Source: Helianthus annuus | Lineage: Eukaryota > Streptophyta > Magnoliopsida > Asterales > Asteraceae | NCBI RefSeq assembly: GCF_002127325.2 | Contig: NC_035433.2 | Span: 88,591,350-88,655,349 of the forward strand | Length of the DNA stretch: 64,000 bases | Direction: 5' to 3' | Shown here: piece after piece, positions 9,558-20,240 of the stretch | Layout of the letters: every line of letters begins with the position of its first letter | Numbering within the stretch: position 1 is the first letter of the stretch | Translations under genes and position numbers: made by a program | The notes under the pieces: generated by a model | The model's input: only the letters and a program-made list of their open reading frames with translations | Database searches by the model: none | Told to the model about the DNA's origin: nothing

Positions 9558-11812
9558 TGTGACAACCCGTACTCTAGACTTATCTTGTGTAACATTATAT
9601 GCTCACGTGAACTATGTTACTTGAACGAATACATGATATGTTATGTGATTTATTGAATGTCATTATGTGCTTAGTGTTTTATGTGTTCGTATACTAATCG
9701 GGCCAAACCGCACAACCATTCCTTGAGCGCACAAGCCTTTGGGCCGTGTCACTCGTATCCGATTAGATGGCAGCCCAAGTGGGGGTTGCGGCCCACTCCC
9801 CTATTACGCATATACGTATATATGCATACACACCTCATTAGGGTTTAGTTTTACAATCTTGGCAACCTAGAACACACACACAATTCCTCTCTTTCTCTCG
9901 CAACCGGAAACCGGGAACAATTCTGCTACCGAAGATCTTTAGTCGGACCATCCCCTCCTACTCTTGACCGGTTAGTGTTTTGTATATGTTTGCTTGTTAA
10001 ATGATTGTCGGATTGTTTGTATGCTCCTGTTCGGAGATGTTTGCTTGATGACCGAAGGAATCTTGTTAACATATTGCTTATGTTAAAATAGTTAATAGTA
10101 TTTGTTAATCGGACCACATGAATGATTACTATGATTGATTATGTAATCGGCTGTTAAGTATTGTTAGAATCAGGTTATATTGATCGGCTACATGCTTATG
10201 AATAAATCGGATATGTTATGTATTGTTAAGATATCGTTTATACTATGATTAGATTAGAGTTCATGTAAATTGGTATTAGATAGTCTTGTTTGATCGGAGT
10301 TATGCAGCATGATTTGTTAGAATTCTGTTGATGGTTGATGATAATACGAAACTGATGGTATTGGCTGAATTGATTTGCTATTGAAACTGCCTAATTGTTT
10401 GCTAATATTACGGATTGATTGTTGCTGATAATTATGGAAAACTGTTACACAGCTTGTTGCGACACGGGTTGCGAGTCGGGAACCCATAGTCTCGACTCGA
10501 GACCACAAGCAGCATAACCCGAAATCATGGTTGCGAGTCCCGTTGCGACTCGAAACCTCACACTCGCACACAAACAGCACAACCCGAGACCACGGTTGCG
10601 AGTCCGGTTGCGACTCGTAACCGGACCATGATGAGCCGAGACCACCTATTGCGACTCGTAACCAGCGGTTGCGACTCGTAATCTCTGTTGCGACTCGAGA
10701 CCATATGCACGTGCACCAGTGGGCTTACGAACTGTTTTGTCATTGGGCCGTTATGTGTCAACTGTTTGGGCCTAGTAATTGGACTGTTTTCATATCTGCT
10801 ATTGGACTGCTTAGATTAACTGGGCCGAGACCTTTATGTTGGACTCTTATAGTTTGGGCCGGGTATAGTTTGGGCTTAGACATTGGATCGCACACGAATG
10901 TTATTGCTATGTTCTTATCTGCTTACGTGCATACGTGTTTGTCATAATGTGTATGTGCATTACTTGAACCGAACTTGACTTATGTGATAACTCTGTTAGG
11001 ACGTGGTTGACCACCGTTAGTTCAAGAAATTCTCCCTTTCTTTTTGTGTATCTGCCGAGCAACCCAAGGTGAGTTCACACAGCCAAGGCATGGGGTTCCC
11101 AGGGTGGGAATGGGATTGAATGAAATATACGTACATACTTAGTTAACGGAACATAATGATATGAGTCCTCAGGGTGAGGGTGGTGAATGATAAGATACGG
11201 CTAGACTAGTATACCTTCTTGAACAGATCTTCGCACACACGCCAGGGGTTGGCTGCGATAATTATGACTGATCTTCGCACACATGCCTCGGGAAGGCTGC
11301 GAACTAAACAAATTAGAACTTCGCACACATGCCAGGGTGGCCAGCGATACAAATATACATAGTCTAGGATATTTGGGAGTATTAACCCCAATCTTCGCAT
11401 ACATGCCGAAAGGGCCCGCGATACGAACCAATACTATACATGAACAATGAACGAACTAATACGATGCATGATTAGATGAACGAACGCAATGCTTGTTATA
11501 CTATTCTATTACTGAACTTACTTTCTGTGAACTCGCTCAACTAGTTGTTGACTCTCTGCTGCATGCCTTGCAGGACTTTAGGTACATTATGGAGCTTGCA
11601 CAGGGAGGAGCAGGTCGTTGTGGGCAAAGGATCGTTAATGCTATTTCAATACTTATGATATTTCATACGTTAACACTTATGTTTGAGTTTTGCTTAAATG
11701 CTTCCGCTATACTTAACTATATTACATGTTCAATATGATTGGTGGTTAAGATCCTGGTCAGTCACGCCTCCAAGCGGTGATACTCCGCGTGTGGAATTTT
11801 GGGGGTGTGACA
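9558..11812 (+). repeat. TE-B 3' LTR (2255 bp)
   Basis: It is a copy of 3460-5714 shifted by exactly 6098 bases with two mismatches, and it carries the same word cluster (10457-10697), intron signals and hairpins (11231-11421). The preceding TTGGGGATAA is the likely polypurine tract remnant. Confidence 0.97.
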
Positions 11813-12328
11813 CATTTCATTGGGGGTTTGGCCTCAGAAATCAAAGCTAGCGTGAAGGCCTCTCGGCCCGCTACTTTCAGATCTGTAGCTGATATATCTC
11901 TGTCTCTCACTCTGGATGCAGTGAGGCAGAGATCATTGAGAAACGTTGACTCTGAGAAAAGGAAACGTGAAGATGATAATTCACGTCGGTCAAGCAAGAA
12001 GCATAGGGGGAACCGTGACCACAAGAAGGGGTCTGAGACCAAGAAGAGTGATCAGCAGTCGGGCGATAGGCCCAAGTGCAAGGTTTGCAAGAAGCACCAT
12101 TTCGGGAGGTGCAGGTATGAACAGAAATCCCAGCCGAAGGCGTTTGGGATTTGCAAGTCCTCTGATCACATGACTCTTGAATGCAAGAAGTTAAAGGATG
12201 CAACTTGTTATAGTTGCAATGAAAAAGGGCATATCAAGACCAACTGCCCAATACTGGCGAAGAAAGCTGAAGATGGGAAGAAGACCAGCGCCAGGGTCTT
12301 TCAAATGAATGTTCAGGAGGCCCTCTAG
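11813..12328 (+). pseudogene. TE-A gag, 3' part with zinc knuckles
   Basis: The gag frame resumes after the duplicated CATTT (11813-11817). It encodes the gag fold end, a basic Lys/Arg/Ser-rich stretch (about 11945-12060), a first degenerate knuckle (CKVCKKHHFGRC) and a good CCHC knuckle (CYSCNEKGHIKTNC, about 12205-12246). A TAG at 12326-12328 ends it just before protease, probably a nonsense change because the same frame goes on into pol. Confidence 0.88.
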
Positions 12329-15300
12329 AACGACAACGTCATAACCGGTACGTTTCTCATTAATGATGTTTTCGCAAGAGTATTGTTTGATTCTAGAGCA
12401 GATAAATCCTTTGTGGATAATAAGTTTTGTGAATTGCTAAAATCGCCTGTTAAAGCCTTAAGTGTGAATTATGAGGTAGAATTAGCTGATGGGACTATGG
12501 AAACAGTCACGACTGTGTTAGATGGATGTGTCATATCCATTAGGAACCACTCTTTTCCTCTATCCCTGTTACCCTTTAAGTTAGCCGCTTTCGATATAGT
12601 GTTGGGTATGGATTGGTTATCGCATAACCAAGCCCAGATTGTGTGCAATAAGAAACAAGTGGTGATCAAGACTCCATCTGGAGAACCACTTACCATTCAG
12701 GGTGATACACATCATGGATTGCCTGAGCAAGTGGCTATGCTAAAGGCATCCAAATGTTTGAAGAAAGGTTGTGTCATTTATATGGCACAGGTGACCATTG
12801 ATGAGCAGAAGCCCAGGATTGAAGACATCCCCGTTATTTCTGAGTACCCTGAAGTTTTCCCTGAAGAACTACCTGGTTTGCCACCAGATAGACAAGTGGA
12901 GTTCAGAATCGACATTATTCTAGGAGCAGCTCCTATTGCTAGAGCACCATATAGATTGGCGCCAACTGAAATGAAAGAATTGAGAACACAGCTAGATGAT
13001 TTGCTAGCCAAAGGTTTTATTAGACCTAGTTCGTCTCCTTGGGGAGCACCGATCTTATTTGTCAAAAAGAAAGATGGGTCGATGCGTTTATGTATCGATT
13101 ACCGAGAGCTTAACAAGGTTACTATCAAGAATAGGTATCCTTTGCCCAGGATCGACGATCTGTTCGATCAGTTGCAAGGAGCAAGCTACTTTTCCAAGAT
13201 TGATTTGAGGTCAGGCTACCATCAATTGAAGGTTAAAGATGAAGATGTGCACAAGACTGCATTTAGGACTCGCTATGGTCACTACGAGTTCCTAGTGATG
13301 CCTTTTGGGCTCACTAATACACCTGCCGCATTTATGGATCTCATGAATCGCGTTTGCAAGCCTTATTTGGATAAATTCGTTATCGTCTTCATCGATGACA
13401 TTCTCATATACTCGAAAAGTCAAGCTGACCACGAGAAGCATCTTCGATGTATCCTTAAATTGCTTCATCAAGAAAAGCTCTATGCAAAATTCTCTAAATG
13501 TGAATTTTGGCTACGAGAAGTCCAGTTCCTTGGACATGTAGTTAGTGAGCGTGGTATCCAAGTAGATCCCGCTAAGGTTGAAGCTGTCACGAATTGGCAG
13601 GAACCAAAGACACCTACGGAGATTCGCAGTTTCCTAGGACTAGCAGGATACTACAGGCGCTTCATTGAGAATTTCTCAAGAATTGCAGCACCCCTGACTT
13701 CGCTGACTCGCAAGAATAGCAAGTTCAATTGGGGACCTAAGCAGCAAGAATCATTCGACATTTTGAAGCAAAAGTTGAGTAACGCACCTGTGTTGACGTT
13801 ACCTGAAGGAATCGATGAGTTCGTAGTCTATTGTGATGCATCACACACCGGAATGGGTTGTGTGTTAATGCAAAAAGGCAAGGTCATTGCCTACGCTTCA
13901 CGACAATTAAAAGTGCATGAGAATAATTACACCACTCATGATTTGGAGTTGGGTGCCGTTGTATTTGCACTAAAGCTATGGAGGCACTACTTATATGGAA
14001 CCAAATGTGTGATCTAGTCCGATCACAAGAGCCTTCAGCACCTGTTCAATCAGAAGGAATTGAACATGAGGCAGCGACGTTGGATGGAAACTCTGAATGA
14101 TTATGATTGTGAAATAAGATACCATCCTGGCAAGGCCAATATAGTCGCAGATGCCTTGAGCAGAAAAGAAAGAGTGAAGCCAATAAGAATCAATGCCAAA
14201 AGCATTGAAATAAAGAACAGTCTGAATGAAAGGTTGTTAGATGCATAGAAAGAAGCTGTGTCAGAAGCTAACTATCCTAATGAAAAGCTAGGAGTAACTG
14301 AAGAACAGTTATCCTATGGCAAAGACGGAATCATGAGATTAAATGGAAGAATATGGGTTCCTGTTTATGGAGGACTTCGAGACGTCATCCTTCAGGAAGC
14401 CCACAATTCCAGATATTCCGTTCATCCTGGAGCGGATAAGATGTACCAGGATGTGAGGGCAAATTATTGGTGGATAGGTTTGAAAAAGTCTATAGCCACC
14501 TATGTAGCTAAATGTCTGACATGTGCTCAAGTCAAGGCTGAGCATCAGAAGCCGTCAGGTTTGCTACAACAGCCTGAAATTCCCACTTGGAAATGGGAAA
14601 TGGTGACGATGGATTTCATCACCAAGTTGCCTAAGACACAAAAGGGAAATGATACTATATGGGTCATAGTTGATAGACTGACTAATTCAGCACATTTCCT
14701 ACCCATTAAGGAAACTTACAGTTCGGACATGTTGGCCCAACTGTTTGTTGATAAAATCGTATCTCTGCATGGGGTACCAGTAACTATTATCTCTGATAGA
14801 GATACTAGATACACCTCGCATTTTTGGAAAAGTTTCCAACAGTCTTTGGGGACGCAATTGAATTTTAGTACAGCTTACCATCCTCAGACGGATGGGCAGA
14901 GCGAGCGTACCATTCAGACCTTAGAAGACATGCTTCGTGCATGTGTGATTGATTTGGGAGGTAGTTGGGATAAGCAACTACCTTTGATCGAGTTCTCCTA
15001 CAACAATAGCTATCATACCAGCATTCAGGCTGCGCCTTTCGAGGCACTATATGGTAGAAAGTGCAGAACACCCATTTGTTGGGCAGAAGTAGGAGACACT
15101 CAATTGTCAGGTCCTGATTTAGTCTTTGAGACAACGGACAAGATTGTCCAGATTCGCAACCGCCTAAAAGCTGCCCGAGATAGGCAGAAGAGCTATGCGG
15201 ATAAAAGGCGAAAACCTCTCAAGTTCGAGGTTGGTGATAAAGTTTTGCTCAAAGTATCACCCTGGAGGGGGTGATGCGATTTGGTAAGAAAGGTAAGTTG

Positions 15301-15647
15301 AGCCCGAGGTATATAGGACCATTCGAGATCATCGAATGTGTTGGGTCAGTGGCTTATAAGTTGAACTTACCTGAAGAGCTCAGTGGTATTCACAATGTGT
15401 TCCACATCTGCAATATGAAGAAATGTCTAGATGATGAATCACTAGTCATACCCACACAGATGTGCATATAGATGAGAGCCTGAAGTTTGTGGAAAAACCT
15501 ATGTCGATTGAGGATCGACAGGTAAAGAAGCTTCGAAGAAAGCACGTGCCTATTGTCAAGGTCAAATGGGATGCCCGCAGAGGTCCCGATTATACGTGGG
15601 AGTTAGAGTCCACAATGAAAGAAAAATACCCTCAATTATTTCAGTAA
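12329..15647 (+). pseudogene. TE-A pol: protease, RT, RNase H, integrase, chromodomain, broken
   Basis: The domain order is protease (FDSRADKSF, where the usual Asp-Ser-Gly is Asp-Ser-Arg), then RT with [30 protein letters not shown] and the [10 protein letters not shown] catalytic box (about 13390-13420). RNase H follows ([10 protein letters not shown]), then integrase with HHCC zinc region, [17 protein letters not shown] and [11 protein letters not shown] (all three acidic residues present). It ends in a chromodomain-like tail (PIVKVKWDARRGPDYTWE). Breaks are TAG at 14015-14017, TAG at 14246-14248, an extra G in the run at 15267-15271 and a shift near 15450-15470. Everything except these lesions and the protease change looks recent. 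Confidence 0.93.
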
Positions 15648-15670
15648 ATCTCGAGGTCGAGATTTCTTTT

Positions 15671-15683
15671 AAGGGGGTGAGGA
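15671..15683 (+). promoter_or_regulatory. TE-A polypurine tract
   Basis: AAGGGGGTGAGGA lies directly before the 3' LTR start TGTAACACC at 15684. This is the usual place for the plus-strand primer. Confidence 0.85.
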
Positions 15684-16240
15684 TGTAACACCTCGAAAAT
15701 TCATGTCCAATAAAATAAAGACACGTGTCATGAGGGACAAACGTGTCAGGAACCCGGATCAAATAAAGATGCATGGTAGGATTTAAAAAGGGCGTCATGT
15801 TATTAAAAATACCTCTGAACGACCCAAGGGCGACATGTTATTAAAACACCTCTGAGCGACCCGAATTTATAAAATCCCAAGATCCTTAAATCGTTATGAT
15901 AAACATCTAGCCGGTTGGTTCTAAATAAATAAAAATTCCATTTTTTTTTGGAAATTGGATCATTAGGAATATTACTACTAAAATTCTGATTTAAACTTTT
16001 GTATAAAGGGAATGGAAAGTAGTTAATTAACATGCTCAACCATTATGAGAATCCAAGATGAATTCTTGGTATTTCCGTCAATTTAAGCTTTTACAAGATG
16101 CCAAAGTTGTAAGAGCATGCTAGACATGCAAAGGTTGAGCAAAATGGTCCCTACATTGCAGAATGTCATGAGAATTCGGACTTGTATGATTGCATGGTCA
16201 AGGCTTGAAAATTTGCAAATTTTTGTCCTCTGACCATCGG

Positions 16241-16389
16241 TTACGGACCGTAAGGGTCATGGCTTACGGTCCGTAAGGAGGGTACCTGGGCGTTTTCAGC
16301 AAGGGTCGGTTACGGACCGCAACACTTCAAGCTTACGGTCCGTAAGAGCCGCATACGGACCGCAAGGCCTTAGGCTTACGGTCCGTAAG
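16241..16389 (+). repeat. Three TTACGGACCG/CTTACGGTCCG dyads in TE-A U3
   Basis: Six copies of a 14-bp near-palindrome start at 16241, 16264, 16310, 16333, 16353 and 16376. They alternate in centre base (A, T, A, T, A, T), and each A/T pair has exactly 23-bp spacing. Each pair can fold into a stem of up to 14 bp. The cluster ends about 180 bp upstream of the TATA box. Confidence 0.9.
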
Positions 16390-16565
16390 GCTGTCGCTGG
16401 CAGCAGGTTTTGGACAGCTGCCTGTTCAGCCTGTTACACCGACTTATATGCATGGTTTTCGAAACCAGGGATTTGCTAGGCAGTATTTAGCCACATAGGG
16501 ACACCTGGGGTGATCACACAACAATTGTAGAGTTACATGTCTTGATCTTGAGCTCATTGGTGCAC

Positions 16566-16573
16566 TATATAAG
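16566..16573 (+). promoter_or_regulatory. TE-A LTR TATA box
   Basis: TATATAAG in the context GCACTATATAAGAGC lies about 880 bp into the LTR and fits a Pol II core promoter. Confidence 0.7.
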
Positions 16574-17555
16574 AGCATGAGGTTGTAACCATTTCATTTG
16601 CTCACTTGGGACTTTTGTTCAGGACACTTCTGGAGCTCCTGGACAGCAACCAAGATTCTCATTAGGTCCCTAATCCTTCTTAGGACTCTTGTAAGTGTCC
16701 TTAACCATCCTTAATCCATTTTAGCTTAGTTAATTAGCTAAAAGTCAAAATATCATAATTAAGGTTTGACTTCGAGATTAGTCCATAATTACTCAGTTAA
16801 ATCTCGAATTAAAAATACCTATAAGTAGGTAATTATGTGGGTAATAAACCCTTAAAAGGGTATTTCCAGATTCCCACTCTAACCATGTTAATTGTCGAGT
16901 CAAAGTATACTTTAAAAAGTCAACAGAATGCTTAAATCCAAATTAACTCATAATTAGCAATGTAGGATACATGCAACCTGTTTGATCATTAATATAACTT
17001 GGTAACTAATGTAAGAACATGTCCCAACATGTTCAACTCGACAATTTTCTGTTTAGAACCGGTTTGGAACCGAAAGTCGCATAGTTTGACTTTTGCTTTG
17101 ACTTTCAGTTCTGACCCATTTTAGCCAAGTTTAAGATTGCCTTAGAGCTTCCTTTGAACCTAGTAACATGTTAGTATAACCCTATGTGATTATACGGCTT
17201 AGTTCACTAGTTGTCTAATTACTATGCGAGTTTCCGTTAAATGCCCATATGTTGACCATTATGCCCAAATGTCCATAAAATATGATTTTTGAAAATATAA
17301 AAGTGTAGACATCTTAGTTACTGAATTATAAACTTGTACCCAAAATTTGACATCAGTTTGAGGTCTAGATTAAGAGTTATGCTCATTAGCGTAATTAGAA
17401 GCTTTCTTAGTAATTAATTAGCATAATTAGCATGTAGCCTATCTAAACCCTATTTTTATATCAAAACTTTATACCCACTGATATAAAATAATATTTTGGG
17501 AATTTTAAAGATTTTTATTTATTTTTAGGCTAAGCATAACTTAAAGTTTTAAGCT

Positions 17556-18013
17556 TGTAGGATCGTTTGCTGACCCGAACGAGTCGTTCAGAGGTTGTCT
17601 CTTGCGTTTCAGATGCGGAATAATAAGAAATGCAAGTAGATATAGCTTGTTCTTCCTCCTAACTGCTTGTTTTATTGATTTGAAACGTTTTACAGCTCAA
17701 TCTTCACACCGGCAGAGCTTCGGCGTGGAATCCGACTATCACTCTACTGATTCGCTCATGGCTACATCTATATATAGGCAGTTGGGTTCGCTTATGAGTC
17801 ACATGACCATAAGAGCGGACCAGCTTAGTCCACATAAGCAAACCATCATGCCAAATAAGCGAACCTAGTACTCTATGTCCCTATGAGCGAACCTAGCATA
17901 TAAAACCTATACAGACTCCTGTTTTCTCGTAAAACGTGCCCTATGATATACAATACGATATAAGACCTGATCCTAGACACCTAGACGCAATCAACAGATG
18001 TAGTGCACTAACA
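17556..18013 (-). repeat. TE-C 3' LTR (458 bp)
   Basis: It is the left-hand copy, downstream in element sense. It differs from the other copy at G/A (17753), A/G (near 17840) and C/T (near 17935). Confidence 0.95.
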
Positions 18014-18024
18014 GACTCCCCCTC
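18014..18024 (-). promoter_or_regulatory. TE-C polypurine tract
   Basis: On the minus strand GAGGGGGAGTC abuts the 3' LTR start, as in copia elements. Confidence 0.85.
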
Positions 18025-18990
18025 AGATGTTGATGGAGTCGCCAATACACCTTGACAGCGAAACTAACTTCACATCTACAGTCTAGATCAGTATCTGGGC
18101 TTTTCTTTCTCTCTATCTTCAGACTCCCCCTTTCGATTTACTGGCATTCCTTTGTTCTTCAGTAACATCTTCAGGATCGTTGTCTAGCTTTAAAACACTC
18201 TAATTCTCTTGATCAGATCTCTTGATTCCTTAAGTTCATTAGCATCAACACTAGACGTGATCTTCAGGATCAGAATCTGACTCTACTCATTCTTTCAGGA
18301 TCGATCAACCTGGCTCCAACAGAGATCTTAAGATATCGAAACCTGGCTACCTGCACAATCTCAATCCAGAAATAAATTTCTTTCACATATATTTCAAATA
18401 ACTCTGCACCAATATATGACTCTCAAATCCACTAAACAAACATATAATTGCAACAACTCAGGCTCTCTCTCAAATATCTATGATGAACCACTTGAAGAAG
18501 GTTAGATTTAACGAAAACAATTTTATACAAACACTCCCCCTCAAATGCTGCTCATCATGTTTAGTACTCGGAATTTTGAAAATCAGTTTTCCAACATCAG
18601 CTGTCGAAAATCTTTTTGATTTTTTTTCAAAAATTATGCTAAAACACACACAAAATCGTTTTGGATTTTTGAAATAAAGAAACCTGAAATGCAAAGAATG
18701 AAATATTTACAAACATATTTTTGTGAGTTCGTGTAAGAGGATCATATCAGTTTATGAGACAAATCACCAACACCGTTAAGCTTGATTTCATTTTAAGCTT
18801 TAAACAATTTACCTAGATTGTCAGTATGTTTGTCCTCTTAAATTTTCACACAGACTTCAATTGATTCGAGATACGATATTAATGTTTTAGAGACTTAAAC
18901 TTAATTGTGTATCACTCCACTTGAATATACTCCTGTATCCAGATCCCAAATATTCAGTCTTACAGGTGAGTATACCACAGCTGATATTTG

Positions 18991-19083
18991 TAAAGGGGTT
19001 AGGTGCGAAACCGTGAGAGCTCAGGTCAGAACTTCCGTTCAGCAGAGAGATGACGGCTCGACTTTTGGTGGGTCCCCTTTAGA
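18991..19083. repeat. Hairpin 1 displaying the 24-nt motif
   Basis: Outer arms AAAGGGG and CCCCTTT, a CCGT/ACGG helix and a CTC/GAG closing helix place the motif at 19023-19046 in an apical loop. The stem is imperfect. Confidence 0.55.
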
Positions 19084-19176
19084 GGATCTTTTGATTACAA
19101 CAGCAGCGACTGTCAATTTTATTGTTTCATCAGCATGCTGAGGGCGAAGCTTATGTTTCAAAGCTTTAACAGAAAG

Positions 19177-19230
19177 TATTATCCGGGGACTAGGTCAGAA
19201 CTTCCATTCAGCAGAAGTCCCGGGATAATA
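19177..19230. repeat. Hairpin 2 displaying the 24-nt motif
   Basis: The arms TATTATCCGGGGACT (19177-19191) and AGTCCCGGGATAATA (19216-19230) pair over 15 positions with one mismatch. The loop between them is exactly the 24-nt motif (19192-19215), one base different from the copy at 19023-19046. Confidence 0.85.
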
Positions 19231-20240
19231 CCCCAGATATCACTGAGTATAAAGACCTAGTATCTCAGAATACGGGACCTTTCAAACAAGATTTCAGGGG
19301 TTACCCATATATCCAAGAATAGTTACCCACGAATTAAGCAAGTTTTAATTAAGTTTATATCTCGTTTCAACTTACTAAATGTGCGAAAATCTACTGACAC
19401 ATCCGCAGTAAGATTGTTTATCACATTTTAACTTTACATTTCTTTAGCATGTTGTGACAGCCTACTGATGTACTATCATTTCCTCTTTTCACAACGAAAC
19501 TTATTTTTGAATTTTATCATGTTTTTGGCTTTTTCAAATTTTCAAATGTTTTTGGATTTTCTAAAATTTCTTACTCCCCCTAAAATGCAAACACATTTCA
19601 AAGGAAATTTGAAAATAAAAGACTCTTGACCCACTAGAAACATGAAAAGTAAAACAAACTGTACAGAAACTTGACAACTGACATCAAACCACCTCAAATC
19701 GCCATTCACTCGGCACAAACAATCAGAACTCCCCCTATCACAAACCATTTTCTCGTTTAGATTTCAAAACACTTAAGTTTGTTTTAATCGAAATGACTTT
19801 TCCGGAAAATGAGTTTGTGTTGATAAAAACCACTTGTAGATTTATCAATTTTAAGAACGGGGATGTGGTTCATCATCTTGTCTATCTTTTGCCATGAATA
19901 GTAAATCAAGTACAATTTAATGTCCCTGATTTACCATTTGCATTTTAGAACCTTCTGTACCACTTGTAAAAATACAAACATCTCAAAATATAACCACAAA
20001 TACCACTTGTAAGATCAAGGTTACCACTTGTAGGAATGTTACGTCTACATCACCATTTTACCAATCAGGATGCCGATTCCTGCTTCGCACTTACCAACCT
20101 GGAAGCTCCGGCGTAGTCCTTTATCCTGCAAACATTAAACACATTTCAAAATCTTACAAACAAACTTTTCAAACACTAGAAAGATGCCGATTCCTGATCC
20201 ACGATAAAAACTTGGGATCTCCGGCGTAGTCCTTCGACTA

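Larger units (their letters stand above)
3460..11812 (+). mobile_element. TE-B: very young, defective Tekay-like Ty3 element nested in TE-A gag
   Basis: Two 2255-bp LTRs (3460-5714 and 9558-11812) begin TGTGACAACC and end GGGTGTGACA. They are flanked by a perfect 5-bp target duplication CATTT (3455-3459, 11813-11817). I found only two mismatches between the LTRs: G/A near 4305/10403 and T/C near 5001/11099. The internal part is only 3843 bp and holds a spliced gag plus a heavily deleted pol. The chromodomain-type integrase tail puts it near Tekay/Del. It is therefore a recent non-autonomous insertion. Confidence 0.97.
18025..20240 (-). other. TE-C non-coding 3' region where pol is absent
   Basis: No frame with integrase, RT or RNase H motifs is found on either strand. 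The stretch holds two hairpins with a shared 24-nt loop motif (18990-19090, 19177-19230), four ACCACTTGTA words (19829-20036), and a diverged duplication of about 60 bp starting GATGCCGATTCCTG (20070-20130 and 20183-20236) that shares CTCCGGCGTAGTCCTT. Confidence 0.7.
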
